A DNA stretch of 64,000 bases from Paenibacillus sp. GP183 (GCF_900104695.1 NZ_FNSW01000001.1:3466001-3530000), one strand, 5' to 3'; shown: positions 52,570 to 61,806, counted from the first letter of the stretch. Made by a program: numbers and translations. The notes: a model not told the origin generated them from the letters alone.

Positions 52570-53466
52570 TCAACCTTTTAATGATCCAATCATAACGCCT
52601 TTGACAAAATGCCTCTGCACAAAAGGATAAACGATCAGCAATGGGAAAGTGGAGACCACGATCAACGAATATTTCAACAAGGTTCGGAGCGCTTCTTTTT
52701 GGGCTTCTTCTTTAACATCCGACAACATAAGCGCATTGGCATCGTTTTGAATAAGAATTTCCCTTAATATTAACTGTAGCGGATACAAGCTTTGTTTCTT
52801 CAAATAGATGAGCGAGCTGAAAAACTGGTTCCAGTGTCCTACCGCATAAAATAAAGTAATGACTGCAATAATGGGTCCGGACAGGGGAATAACGATTTTC
52901 CAAACGAACTTAAAATCGTTACAGCCGTCCAATTGCGCCGCTTCCAGCATCTCTTCGGGAATGGTGGTCTGGAAATAAGTCCTCGTAATAATTACATTCC
53001 AAATGGACATAGCCCCGGGAATCAGCATAGCCCAGACCGTATTCAACATGCCAAGGTCTTTCACCAGTAGGTAGCTTGGAATCAACCCACCGGAAAATAA
53101 CGTTGTAAAGACAAACAGCATCATCACGGCATTGCGGCCGTAGCAGTCTTTCCTGGACAGAGGATAAGCGGCCAGAAGAGTCATGATCACGTTGATGATG
53201 GTGCCAAATACGGTGTAAAATATCGTATTCCGGAAGCTGGACCAGATCAACTTATGTTTAAATACGGCCTCGTATCCCGCCAGGGTCGGATGGATAGGCC
53301 ACAATCTGACCTTGCCGGCGATAACAGCAGATGGATCACTGAATGAAGCGCTTACAATGTAAATGAGCGGGTACAAAATCGTCAGTAGAAACAGCAGCAA
53401 AATCGCGTAATTGACAATCGAAAAGATTCGGTCACTGCTTGATTCTTTGATGTGGGAATATTCCAT
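52570..53466 (-). CDS. LplC/YtcP-like carbohydrate permease
   Basis: The 298-aa permease has six helices and the EAA loop EEMLEAAQLDGCNDFKFVWKIVIP. It lies between the LplB-like and binding-protein genes. ATG 53466 has AAAGGCGGG upstream. It is part of the oligosaccharide importer. Confidence 0.92.
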   Translation of the reverse strand: MEYSHIKESSSDRIFSIVNYAILLLFLLTILYPLIYIVSASFSDPSAVIAGKVRLWPIHPTLAGYEAVFKHKLIWSSFRNTIFYTVFGTIINVIMTLLAAYPLSRKDCYGRNAVMMLFVFTTLFSGGLIPSYLLVKDLGMLNTVWAMLIPGAMSIWNVIITRTYFQTTIPEEMLEAAQLDGCNDFKFVWKIVIPLSGPIIAVITLFYAVGHWNQFFSSLIYLKKQSLYPLQLILREILIQNDANALMLSDVKEEAQKEALRTLLKYSLIVVSTFPLLIVYPFVQRHFVKGVMIGSLKG

Positions 53467-53485
53467 CGTCTTGCCCGCCTTTCCT

Positions 53486-54448
53486 CTACCACAAACTGGC
53501 TTGATTTGTTTTCTGGGCGATTTTGTTGACCAAATACAGAAGAAGCAGTCCGATCACGGATTTGAACAGGCCGATGGCGGCAGAATACGAATAATTCATG
53601 GCCTGGGAAACAAGGCCCACTTTGTACACATACGTATCGATGATTTCCGAAGTGCGCAAGTTCAGCGGATTTTGCATCAGGATCACTTTTTCAAAACCGA
53701 TATCGAGGATATAACCGGTATTGAGTATCAGCAAAATCATGGTAACCGGCATGATTCCGGGGAGATCGATATGCCATATTCTCCGCATTTTACTGGCGCC
53801 GTCCATGACAGCCGCTTCGTGAAGAGACGGATCGATGCTTGAAAGCGCCGCCAAAAAGATGATACAGTTGAACCCGACGCTTTGCCAAATTCCGGACCAT
53901 ACAAAAATAGACTTGAAAAATTCGGGTCTCCCCATGAAATTAATTGGAGTCATTCCTATCGATTTCATCAAGATGTTGACGATTCCGTGCCGGGTATCGA
54001 GCATCTCCAGAATGATACCGACCATGACGACCACCGATATGAAATGGGGGGCATACGTGATCATCTGCACCGATTTTTTGAACCATTGCTTTTGCACGGA
54101 ATTCAAGCTCAAAGCCAGTAGAATCGGAAACGGGAATCCTGCGACGATACTGTAAAAACTCAAAAGCAAGGTGTTTCCCATCAATCTTCCGAATTCGTAA
54201 GAATGAAAGAAACGGTTGAAATGTTTGAAGCCTACCCATTGGCTGCCCCAGATTCCTTTGGTCACGATGTAGTCCCTGAAGGCGATTTGCCCCCCATACA
54301 TCGGTACATATTTGAACACGATGATATAAATCACCGGCAGGGCAAGCAGGACGTACAACTGCCAGGCTTTGCGCATTTTGAACCACGAGGTGGCCAGGTT
54401 CGCTTTGAGGGGGGCCGGTTGCCGGGTCTGTTGTGTAGCCGCTTCCAT
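53486..54448 (-). CDS. LplB-like carbohydrate permease
   Basis: The 320-aa permease has six helices, preceded by a charged N-terminus, and the EAA loop SLHEAAVMDGASKMRRIWHIDLP. AAAGGAGG lies before ATG 54448. It is the first structural gene of the importer, 152 bp after the YesN-like regulator gene, which probably activates it. Confidence 0.92.
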   Translation of the reverse strand: MEAATQQTRQPAPLKANLATSWFKMRKAWQLYVLLALPVIYIIVFKYVPMYGGQIAFRDYIVTKGIWGSQWVGFKHFNRFFHSYEFGRLMGNTLLLSFYSIVAGFPFPILLALSLNSVQKQWFKKSVQMITYAPHFISVVVMVGIILEMLDTRHGIVNILMKSIGMTPINFMGRPEFFKSIFVWSGIWQSVGFNCIIFLAALSSIDPSLHEAAVMDGASKMRRIWHIDLPGIMPVTMILLILNTGYILDIGFEKVILMQNPLNLRTSEIIDTYVYKVGLVSQAMNYSYSAAIGLFKSVIGLLLLYLVNKIAQKTNQASLW

Positions 54449-54600
54449 ATTCGCACCTCCTTTCGGTTTTATTGGTTGCCTATACCGAAAGTAGCATCAG
54501 CGCTTGGGGAAGTAAAGAGGATAAGAAAACCGGAAGGTGCAATCGTTAAGATGCCGGATGTGCATTTGTTTAGTGGGAGTGCATTTGTTAAGAATACGGA

Positions 54601-56922
54601 TTATTCAAGCTGAAAGGAACTCCGGTACTCGGTTGCACTGATCCCATGGATACGTCGGAAGGCCCTTCCGAACGTATTGGAGGAGTAATAACCGGTAAGG
54701 TCGACAATTTCTTTGATGGGCAGATCCGTCGTGCGAAGAAGCTCCTTCGCACGATCCATCCTCAGTCCTTCCAAATAATCGGAGAAATTCACACCGGATT
54801 GTTCCTTGAAAAATTGGGACAGATACACTTTGGAAACGTTAAGCTTTTCCGCCAGCAGCTCCAAGCTCAAATCCGCCAGCATATAAGACGAATGGACACA
54901 ATGGAGGGCTTCCTCGATCAAATGTACGTTTTGACTTTTTTTACGTTCGTTTACATAATCGCAAATTTTGCCGTACTCGTCGGTGAAGGATTGAAGCAGT
55001 TGATGGGAGTCCTCTTCGGAATGGATACGGAGGGTCCACTTTTTTACATCGGCTTCGTCTTCCAATCCCAGTTGTTCTTTCACTTTCACCAAGGTGCCCA
55101 GCATTTCGAACAGGAACAGATTCAGCATGGAAGGGGACAAGTTCCGGTCTTTCAAATTTTCGAGCTGCAGCTCCTGAAGCAATTTGTTCGTTCCGGTCCG
55201 GTCGCCCGCCTTGGAATAATTCATCAGCCGGCTTTCCACCTCCCCGGGGTAATAGTAACCTTGTCTTAGCTTGGGCAGATCAGTGAACCAGACGATCCCA
55301 GGAGCGTATCCCCAAATGCTTAGGTTCATGGCTTGTCTGGCTTCTTCATAAGATCGGGATACGTTGAGCAGAGAATAATAGATGCCGCCCACGGAGACGG
55401 ATAAAGGATTTTCCAATTGGGTGCGGAAATTAATCAAAACCTCGTGGAGGATTTGCTCCACATGGGGGCGAAATTTCAGCTGGTCGTTTGTCCGATTGAG
55501 GAAAAGCAGAGCGAGTGAATCCTCGGACACATCATGGGAATAAGCATCGTTTCCTGCGGTATTTCGCAATATTTCTTTCACGAGGACCCGGTTGACATCC
55601 AATTCATAAAGAACGTCCGAACTAAGGTCATTTTTCTTGTACCGAAAATGCAGTATCGCGACCATGTACGAGCTGCCCGCCAAATCCATCTTTTGATACT
55701 TCAGGAGCGCCTCAATGTCTTTGACGCCTTTGCCGATCATAAAGTCGCCTTTCAGCAGACCGTCAAAAATTGTAGCTTTCAGGAAAGGGGCCTGCCTCTC
55801 GATTTTTTCTCCCAGTTCGTAATTATTATCAATCAACCTGGTTAAAGTACTCTGTACGAAGCCGTATGGATCTTCGCTCCCCGTACTGTCCCCGCTGAAT
55901 CTTTCCTTGATCGTGTTTAGGATGCGCGTCCAGGGCTTACTGTTTCGATAAGCGAACAAATAGGCCAACAGGACGCCCAGTCCCAAGAAGAGGAATACCA
56001 CCGTGAATGTAATTTTTTTGATGTAAATGACTTTCTGGAGCACGATATGGGGAGGCTGCGCCACGATATAAGTCCAACCGTTATAGGATGATTTGGTGTA
56101 AGTAATCAGCATTTGCTTTGTATCGCGGGAAGGCCCGATGATGCCCTTGCTTTGATTCATAAGCGTCGCGTCGGGGACAAGCTCCTTGTTTCCGAAAGAG
56201 CTTAGTACTTGACCCTTCTCGTCAAGAATGCAAGCCCAACCGCCATCGGAGGTATCAATGCTATCCCACGGCTTCAACATGTCCTTGTTATCAATGAGAA
56301 TGACGAGCGCTCCGGTGGGATACCAAGGGTATCCCAAAGTCTTAACATAAGTCAACATGGAAGACGATTTGCCTCTCAGAGTTACATTATGGACCGGGAA
56401 AAATTGCCTGTTATGGAAAATGCCCACGAAATACTCATACCATGTCCGGTAATCCATATTGTCATACATCAAAACTCGCTGGTAAAAACTGGGAATTTCA
56501 TGGGTGGAATTCGAGGATACGGCCAAATTGCTTTTTTTGAACAACAGAAAGTAATCGATTACAAAATTATTCGAGGCACTATAATTATGCAGTCCCTTTT
56601 GCATATCTATCACTCGGTAGGTGTTGGGCCCGTCGAACGGATTCTCGACTTGTTGGAAGCTCATAACACGGGGCTCGTTCGTGATTTGCCTTGCGATGGT
56701 ATCGATTTCAGAAAGCCTGCGATCCAGCATATCCTTCACTTGCTCCAGCAGCAGCAAATTGCTCCGGGTTGCTTCATTTTCCAGCAGGTTGAAGGTTCTG
56801 TAATACAGCAGCCAGCCTAACAGCAAGGCAAGGATCATAAAAAAGATGTAGGGCATCAACAGGCGAACAAATAAATGGTGTTTCCCCATGACGGCATAAA
56901 GCGGCCTTACCCTCATCTTCAA
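54601..56922 (-). CDS. Membrane-bound AraC-family regulator with extracellular sensor domain
   Basis: The 773-aa protein has one helix near residue 18-40, an extracellular dCache-like domain (about 45-290), a second helix (about 300-320), a cytoplasmic linker, and a C-terminal AraC-type double HTH (about 670-770: LSLELLAEKLNVSKVYLSQFF, DLPIKEIVDLTGYYSSNTFGRAFRRIHG). It resembles the one-component YesN/AraC sensors of Paenibacillus that sit beside oligosaccharide importers. It likely senses an extracellular sugar or binding protein and turns on the importer genes. ATG 56922 has a weak ribosome-binding site in CTGTTGAAGATGAGG. Confidence 0.9.
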   Translation of the reverse strand: MKMRVRPLYAVMGKHHLFVRLLMPYIFFMILALLLGWLLYYRTFNLLENEATRSNLLLLEQVKDMLDRRLSEIDTIARQITNEPRVMSFQQVENPFDGPNTYRVIDMQKGLHNYSASNNFVIDYFLLFKKSNLAVSSNSTHEIPSFYQRVLMYDNMDYRTWYEYFVGIFHNRQFFPVHNVTLRGKSSSMLTYVKTLGYPWYPTGALVILIDNKDMLKPWDSIDTSDGGWACILDEKGQVLSSFGNKELVPDATLMNQSKGIIGPSRDTKQMLITYTKSSYNGWTYIVAQPPHIVLQKVIYIKKITFTVVFLFLGLGVLLAYLFAYRNSKPWTRILNTIKERFSGDSTGSEDPYGFVQSTLTRLIDNNYELGEKIERQAPFLKATIFDGLLKGDFMIGKGVKDIEALLKYQKMDLAGSSYMVAILHFRYKKNDLSSDVLYELDVNRVLVKEILRNTAGNDAYSHDVSEDSLALLFLNRTNDQLKFRPHVEQILHEVLINFRTQLENPLSVSVGGIYYSLLNVSRSYEEARQAMNLSIWGYAPGIVWFTDLPKLRQGYYYPGEVESRLMNYSKAGDRTGTNKLLQELQLENLKDRNLSPSMLNLFLFEMLGTLVKVKEQLGLEDEADVKKWTLRIHSEEDSHQLLQSFTDEYGKICDYVNERKKSQNVHLIEEALHCVHSSYMLADLSLELLAEKLNVSKVYLSQFFKEQSGVNFSDYLEGLRMDRAKELLRTTDLPIKEIVDLTGYYSSNTFGRAFRRIHGISATEYRSSFQLE

Positions 56923-57015
56923 CAGCCCCTTCTCTGACTTTCCGGCAGATTCCTACGTTTTGATTAATGGTATAATATAATAAATTTGCAGTCAATTGCT
57001 TTCAATGCCACCCTT

Positions 57016-57449
57016 CACATTCTGTAGGTGCCTCAAAGAACTATCTGGGTGCCATGTAGCACGAAAAGGTAGGAAAAGAGCATCTGGAAGACGTTGAGCG
57101 ATTAGATTCTATACCTGGAATTGCCACTCGAATGACTGAACAAATCCTAGCTGAAGTAGGGACAAATATTAAAAACCAATTTCCAAGTGCGGCTCACTTT
57201 TGTTCCTGGGCAGTACTCGTACCTTGACATAATGAGAGCGCAGGTAAAAGGAAGTCTTCTAAAGGAAAAAAAGGAAACAAATATTTGAAATCTGCATTAA
57301 CAGAAGCCGCACATTCTGTAGGTGCCTCAAAGAACTATCTGGGTGCCATGTATACATTTAAGTATGGTTTTGTTGGACACGGGTTCAAAAAATTGAATCG
57401 TGGCTGTGCAAAACCACAATTCGCCAACCGAGAGGTAATGAGGTTCTAA
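57016..57449 (+). pseudogene. IS110-family transposase remnant
   Basis: One frame encodes VERLDSIPGIATRMTEQIL, later NESAGKRKSSKGKKGNKYLK and AHSVGASKNYLGAMYTFKYG, the Transposase_20 end of IS110 enzymes, with an internal TGA where CPG is expected. A 43-bp segment (57016-57058) is repeated at 57310-57352, so the remnant is rearranged. The stop TAA lies within the 66-bp rlmH-end repeat, three bases after its left edge. The N-terminal DEDD catalytic domain is lost. Confidence 0.85.
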
Positions 57450-57509
57450 GTAAGATTGCTGCAAGGTAGCCGTATCACACGTAAGGCGAAATCACTTGTG
57501 GTAGTTTTC
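57444..57509 (-). repeat. rlmH-end/att-like site g (rlmH 3' end)
   Basis: The last 18 bases of rlmH (57492-57509) plus 48 bp downstream match site e with one mismatch. The downstream part contains an inverted half core (CCGTATCACACGTAA) seven bases from the stop. This would be the attachment end nearest the core chromosome. Confidence 0.85.
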
Positions 57510-57971
57510 CCCCCGATTGATCTTGCACGCTCGATAAATCTGCTCCACCAGCACCAGCCGCATCAGCTGGTGCGGCAGCGTCATGCGGCCAAAGGACAGC
57601 CGCATGTCCGCCCGGGCCAACACCTCGCTCGAGAGCCCGAGCGAGCCGCCAATGACAAAGGCCACCTGGCTCCGCCCATAGATGGCCAGCTGGTCGAGCT
57701 GCTGCGCAAGCTGCTCGCTGCTGAGCGCCTGTCCGTCGAGGGCTAACGCCACGACGAAGGTATCGCTCCGCAGCTGCGCGAGCAGACGCTCGCCCTCTTT
57801 CCCCTTGACCTGCTGTTCCTCAGCAGGGCTCATCGTTTCCGGTGCCCGCTCATCAGGCACCTCCACCATCTGCAGCTTGGCATAGGGCCCAAGGCGCTTT
57901 ATGTATTCCGCGATCCCATCCGTCAGATAGCGTTCCTTCAACTTTCCCACCGCCAAAAGCTGAATATGCAA
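57492..57971 (-). CDS. rlmH: 23S rRNA pseudouridine 1915 N3-methyltransferase
   Basis: The 159-aa SPOUT methyltransferase has the deep-knot motif [16 protein letters not shown] (about 100) and C-terminus [22 protein letters not shown] ending RGENYHK, where most homologues have RGEPYHK. It methylates m3-pseudouridine 1915 in helix 69 of 23S rRNA. It is the last gene of the core WalRK/HtrA neighbourhood. In staphylococci its last codons are the SCC insertion site; here the same bases sit in a repeat shared with site e. The C-terminal Asn may come from a recombination event (inference). Confidence 0.97.
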   Translation of the reverse strand: MHIQLLAVGKLKERYLTDGIAEYIKRLGPYAKLQMVEVPDERAPETMSPAEEQQVKGKEGERLLAQLRSDTFVVALALDGQALSSEQLAQQLDQLAIYGRSQVAFVIGGSLGLSSEVLARADMRLSFGRMTLPHQLMRLVLVEQIYRACKINRGENYHK

Positions 57972-58046
57972 TCAGCTCACCCCGCTTCACATTATCACAG
58001 GCTCATCCCGAATAAGGATACCCCTTGCCATACTAGCACTATAACC

Positions 58047-58229
58047 AGATGTAAAACCTACATCTTAATTCGTAATCGGCCTGATTTTGTAGGTACAAGA
58101 TGCAAAACCTACATCTAAATCAGCCAAAATCTCTCAATTCCCTCATAAACCTGAAATCCAAATGCAGGTTTTACATCTCAGCACCGAAGTATTCCCAACT
58201 TATAAGATTTAGATGTGCTTTTTGCATCT
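58047..58229. repeat. Cluster of four 19-bp palindromic repeats
   Basis: AGATGTAAAACCTACATCT (58047-58065), AGATGCAAAACCTACATCT (58098-58116), an inverted relative (58161-58178) and AGATGTGCTTTTTGCATCT (58211-58229) lie within 183 bp. Each has inverted AGATGYA/TRCATCT arms. The 57.97-58.41 kb gap holds these and a terminator and no gene. They could be binding sites or REP-like repeats. Confidence 0.75.
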
Positions 58230-58388
58230 CGATCCCCAATTTGAACGGATCAATGTCACTTTTGTCTTATCTACTCACTTATCCCTTTTATCTACTCTCA
58301 TGTCCCTCTTAACTCGACCTAACTTGTAACATTAGTCCCTTTTCCAACGCCTTTCCACATCCTCCCCGCCCCAAAACCAACAAAAAAG

Positions 58389-58404
58389 AAGGGCATTCGC
58401 CCCT
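58389..58404 (-). terminator. Terminator of the CxxH/CxxC gene
   Basis: GGGC, ATTC, GCCC form a short GC stem two bases from the stop codon. The minus strand continues with six T. Confidence 0.7.
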
Positions 58405-58405
58405 C

Positions 58406-58573
58406 TCACACAACCAGAAACTGAGCCGCCTCCTTACAATGTTCACAGTGCTTGGGAGGCTCCCACTGGGCAAAATGGACCTTTTGCAGATCAACAATGT
58501 CCGGCGCTTCCTCATATTCATCAACAAATTGATCAATAGCTATCTCAAGATGTTCCTTGCATACCACGTACAT
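58406..58573 (-). CDS. CxxH/CxxC protein (55 aa)
   Basis: The protein starts MYVVCKEHLEIAIDQFVDEY and ends with KHCEHCKEAAQFLVV. CKEH and CEHC are the CxxH and CxxC pairs that name this small Firmicute family (TIGR04129), presumably one zinc-binding site. ATG 58573 has GAGGTAG 4 bases upstream, a little close. The family is conserved between rlmH and the HtrA gene in Paenibacillaceae. It is shorter than most automatic cut-offs. The function is not known. Confidence 0.9.
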   Translation of the reverse strand: MYVVCKEHLEIAIDQFVDEYEEAPDIVDLQKVHFAQWEPPKHCEHCKEAAQFLVV

Positions 58574-58677
58574 GTAAGCTACCTCTTTCGTCCACTTTAT
58601 CTCTAATCTCTTATCTTCACATTATCTCTAATTTCAGTGAGCCATACACTCGTATTCCAGTAACTCTCTCGCTACAA

Positions 58678-59874
58678 TCACTTATCCCCCGCCTCAGTCA
58701 ACGTGAGGGTTGTATTCATTTTCTTCCCGCCGCGATAAAAGGTCACGTTCACTTGATCGCCGATCTTCTTCTCGTAGTATAAATACTTGCGCAGCGCTAT
58801 GGTCGTGGCTATTTTACGGCTGTCAAGCTGAACGATTACGTCCTGCGACTGAATGCCCGCATCCTTCGCCGGTCCCGAGACTTCGAACACGATTACTCCC
58901 GTTTTCACTTCGGCTGGGAGTTTTAAAACTTCCGTACCTTTAAAGGACTGCAGCTCCTGAGTAGACACGCCCATCAACGGCCGTTTGACCTTATGATTCG
59001 AGATCAGGCTGTCAATTATCGGCTTGGCCGAATTGATCGGGATGGCAAATCCAAGTCCCTCTACACCGGTATCGGATATTTTCAAACTGTTGATGCCAAT
59101 CACTTGGCCTTCGATATTGACCAGCGGACCCCCGCTGTTGCCCTGATTGATGGCTGCATCCGTCTGAATCACATCCATCTCCCAATCGTATTCCCCTCCT
59201 TGCGTGAGGGAAACAGGAATCGTCCGTTTGGGAATAGAGATGATGCCGAGTGTAACGGTTGGCGAGTAACCAAGTCCCAGTGGATTGCCGACCGCAATGG
59301 CAAATTCTCCGGCCTTGAGATTGTCCGAATTCCCGAATTCCGCAATCGCCTTCACCCCGTCAGCCGAAGCCTCTAGGACAGCCAAATCCGAGATGCGATC
59401 CTTCCCAACCAAAGACGCTTTCTTATGCTCGCCAAGAGCGGTCACGATCTCAAACTGAGTCGCGCCCTCAACGACATGATTGTTCGTCAGGATATAGACA
59501 CTGCCCCCATTCTTTTGGAAAATCACACCCGAACCGACCCCAACACCGCTTCCCTGATCATCCTTCTTGGTACTGATCACGCTGACCACAACCGGCTTGA
59601 CTTTATCAGCCACCACCACGAATGGATCGCCGCTAAGTGAGCGGGTATCAACTGAAGCCAAAGCCGGGGCCGCCGTTGGAACCACTCTTGAACCGCCGAA
59701 TATCCAAAACAGCAGGATCATTATAAAAGCTCCGCCCAATGCGGCCAAGAGAATGGTTTTCCATGGGCTGTTCATCAAGCTTCTTCCAGAGAAGCCTCGC
59801 CGTGGACTCCACCCATAATGACGCTGCTTTTTTGAAGATTTCGTCGAATAAAAATCGTCATCGAACAAACTCAT
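58678..59874 (-). CDS. HtrA-like membrane-anchored serine protease
   Basis: The 398-aa protein has one N-terminal helix (about 35-58), a trypsin-like domain with His in TNNHVVEGATQ, Asp in RISDLAVLEA and Ser in AAINQGNSGGPLVNIEG, and a C-terminal PDZ domain (about 290-390). It degrades misfolded extracytoplasmic proteins. In Bacilli this gene (yycK/htrC-type) is attached to the walRK operon. ATG 59874 has GGGAGG 7 bases upstream. Confidence 0.95.
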   Translation of the reverse strand: MSLFDDDFYSTKSSKKQRHYGWSPRRGFSGRSLMNSPWKTILLAALGGAFIMILLFWIFGGSRVVPTAAPALASVDTRSLSGDPFVVVADKVKPVVVSVISTKKDDQGSGVGVGSGVIFQKNGGSVYILTNNHVVEGATQFEIVTALGEHKKASLVGKDRISDLAVLEASADGVKAIAEFGNSDNLKAGEFAIAVGNPLGLGYSPTVTLGIISIPKRTIPVSLTQGGEYDWEMDVIQTDAAINQGNSGGPLVNIEGQVIGINSLKISDTGVEGLGFAIPINSAKPIIDSLISNHKVKRPLMGVSTQELQSFKGTEVLKLPAEVKTGVIVFEVSGPAKDAGIQSQDVIVQLDSRKIATTIALRKYLYYEKKIGDQVNVTFYRGGKKMNTTLTLTEAGDK

Positions 59875-60012
59875 CCTGATCCCTCCCTTCGCTGTCCGGT
59901 GATCCAGCACCGTTATTAAATCAATAGGAATGTTTTTCCTCTGTCCTGCCTACACTAGTAATATAGCAACTCTTGTATTTAAAATATGTATCTCAAAAAA
60001 GGAGAATCGTTC

Positions 60013-60222
60013 ATGAACCCCTTTCCCTCTTCCCTCGATGAAGTGAATCTGGTCGGCAAGCTAGCTGATCTCAAAGAAAGCCACTACCTGCAATCTCTCT
60101 TAATCTCGGCGCTCATCGACACCTTAATGGATAAAGGCATTATCACAGCCGAGGAATTGGCCCTTAGAGCCCATCAGTTAGATCTAGCCGCTACTCCTCA
60201 CCCGTTGAATCCCATCTCGTAG
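60013..60222 (+). CDS. Small helical protein (69 aa), unknown
   Basis: The protein begins MNPFPSSLDEVNLVGKLADL and is soluble, acidic and mostly helical, with IDTLMDKGIITAEELALRA near the end, an EF-hand-like or small helical-bundle pattern without clear ligands. AAAGGAG lies 8 bases before ATG 60013. It is transcribed away from the HtrA gene, and its end overlaps the convergent yycJ by 32 bp. I do not recognise the family, but the ribosome-binding site and codon pattern support a real gene. Confidence 0.75.
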   Translation: MNPFPSSLDEVNLVGKLADLKESHYLQSLLISALIDTLMDKGIITAEELALRAHQLDLAATPHPLNPIS

Positions 60223-60997
60223 AGCGATCATGGTAAGTATCCTTGAGCTTAAGCTTACTTGACTCCAGAGATATTCCCCGGTCCTCTAATAAGTTATTCA
60301 AAGTCAGCCTGGCCAAATCCAACATATTATGATCTCGGCTAAGATGAGCCATGTAGACGGATTTGGTTTTGCCGGTCAGAACATCGCCAAGGGCCTCTCC
60401 GGCGGCATCATTGGATAAATGCCCTGAATCCCCAAGGATGCGGCGTTTGATGTTCCAAGGATAATTACCCATTCTGAGCATTTCGATATCATGATTCGTT
60501 TCCAGAATGAGGGCGTCGGAATCGGTGATTTTCTCCTTCACCTTGGAGCTCATATAGCCCAAATCCGTAGCCAGACTCAGCTTCTGCTCCCCTTCATAAA
60601 AGCAATACCCCACGGGCTCGGCCGCATCATGGGAAATGCCGAAGGATTCCACCTTGAGCGTGCCAAAATCCTGCATCGTGCCGGTCTCCATCACACGCTT
60701 ATTGGATTCCGCGATCTCCCCGATCTGTCGGTCCAGCTCCTCCCAGGTCTTCTCATTGGCATAGACGGGAAGATCATATTTACGGGCTAGAGCGCCCAAC
60801 CCTTTAATATGATCCGAATGCTCATGGGTCACAAGAATCGCATCCAGCTCGCTGGCTGCAACATCCCTTTCCTGCATGAGCGCCTCCATCTTCTTGGCGC
60901 TAAAGCCCACGTCGATGAGGAGCTTCACCTCACCGTTTTGCACGACCAGACCGTTGCCTGTGGATCCGCTGGATAAAACCGTAAACCTGACTGCCAT
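60191..60997 (-). CDS. yycJ: MBL-fold metallohydrolase YycJ (WalJ)
   Basis: The 268-aa protein has the metallo-beta-lactamase motif VTHEHSDHIKG (about 57), further ligands in SFGISHDAAEPVG and ETNHDIEML, and the late HLSRDHN. YycJ/WalJ is part of the walRK operon and is linked to cell-wall metabolism and DNA integrity, possibly as a 5'-3' exonuclease. It lies 23 bp downstream of yycI. The 3' end overlaps the small plus-strand gene. Confidence 0.95.
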   Translation of the reverse strand: MAVRFTVLSSGSTGNGLVVQNGEVKLLIDVGFSAKKMEALMQERDVAASELDAILVTHEHSDHIKGLGALARKYDLPVYANEKTWEELDRQIGEIAESNKRVMETGTMQDFGTLKVESFGISHDAAEPVGYCFYEGEQKLSLATDLGYMSSKVKEKITDSDALILETNHDIEMLRMGNYPWNIKRRILGDSGHLSNDAAGEALGDVLTGKTKSVYMAHLSRDHNMLDLARLTLNNLLEDRGISLESSKLKLKDTYHDRSTRWDSTGEE

Positions 60998-61020
60998 ATG
61001 CTTGCTCCTTCGCTGCTGCT

Positions 61021-61806
61021 TTACTTTTTGACCGCTGCTCCTGGTGTTGCGGTTCCGTCTGAGATGCCTTCAACGCCTTTTTGCGGAATTTCTACCGCAC
61101 CGTTAAAAGCTTGAACATAGTAAATATCGCCATTCCCCACGGCAACGCGCCATGAGGGAACCATATACTGTGTTTGCGAGTTGTACAGCTGACCGTGAAA
61201 GCCCAACCGAATGTCCGTAATTACGGATCCATCCAATATATAATTTTCCACCAAACTGCGAACCGCAAGCTGAGCAGGAATCACCTTTTGCTCTTTTTGG
61301 TCCCCGCCTGATAATACTTCAACATAAGCTTGCCGATAACTGGTTATTTTACCCTCAGTCTCATACAGTTCCAATTTAACCTCGAACATAGGGAGCATGT
61401 CAAACATTTGATTCAGCATGTATACCCCACCCTGACTTGTGATCGCATCAAACTGATACATCTCCACAAACGGAATCTCCAGCCTGCCCTGATTGTCCTT
61501 ACCCGCTCCTTTTGCAAGAATGCTGGCCATTGTCGTCGAATTTTTCAAAGGAATTTTCTCGGCAGCCTTGACGTTCTCATCAAATTTGACCGTAATCTCT
61601 TTAAGCTTCGGTACATCCTTGGGAACATCATGGGCAATACGGATATTTTTGCTCCGCAGCACCTGGTTCAGCTCCTCCATGAGAACGGACGTATCCGAAG
61701 TCAATTCGGTTGACTTCGATTTTCCGTTCCACAGCTGATAGCCGAGAATCATATTCAGAAACAAAAAGGAAAGAATCAGAATCGTTTTGGCCCGGCCCCA
61801 GTCCAT
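61021..61806 (-). CDS. yycI: WalK-accessory regulator YycI
   Basis: The 261-aa bitopic protein has one N-terminal helix (about 7-25, ILILSFLFLNMILGYQLW) and an extracytoplasmic YycI domain, with GGVYMLNQMFDMLPMFEVKL and FNGAVEIPQKG near the end. With YycH it binds the extracellular or membrane part of WalK and restrains it. ATG 61806 has GAAGGTG upstream, 13 bp after yycH. Confidence 0.95.
   Translation of the reverse strand: MDWGRAKTILILSFLFLNMILGYQLWNGKSKSTELTSDTSVLMEELNQVLRSKNIRIAHDVPKDVPKLKEITVKFDENVKAAEKIPLKNSTTMASILAKGAGKDNQGRLEIPFVEMYQFDAITSQGGVYMLNQMFDMLPMFEVKLELYETEGKITSYRQAYVEVLSGGDQKEQKVIPAQLAVRSLVENYILDGSVITDIRLGFHGQLYNSQTQYMVPSWRVAVGNGDIYYVQAFNGAVEIPQKGVEGISDGTATPGAAVKK

Noticed and set aside
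58309-58536. A 75-aa frame on the minus strand rich in Arg and Leu
   Set aside because: It overlaps the clear CxxH/CxxC gene in another frame and is a shadow of it.
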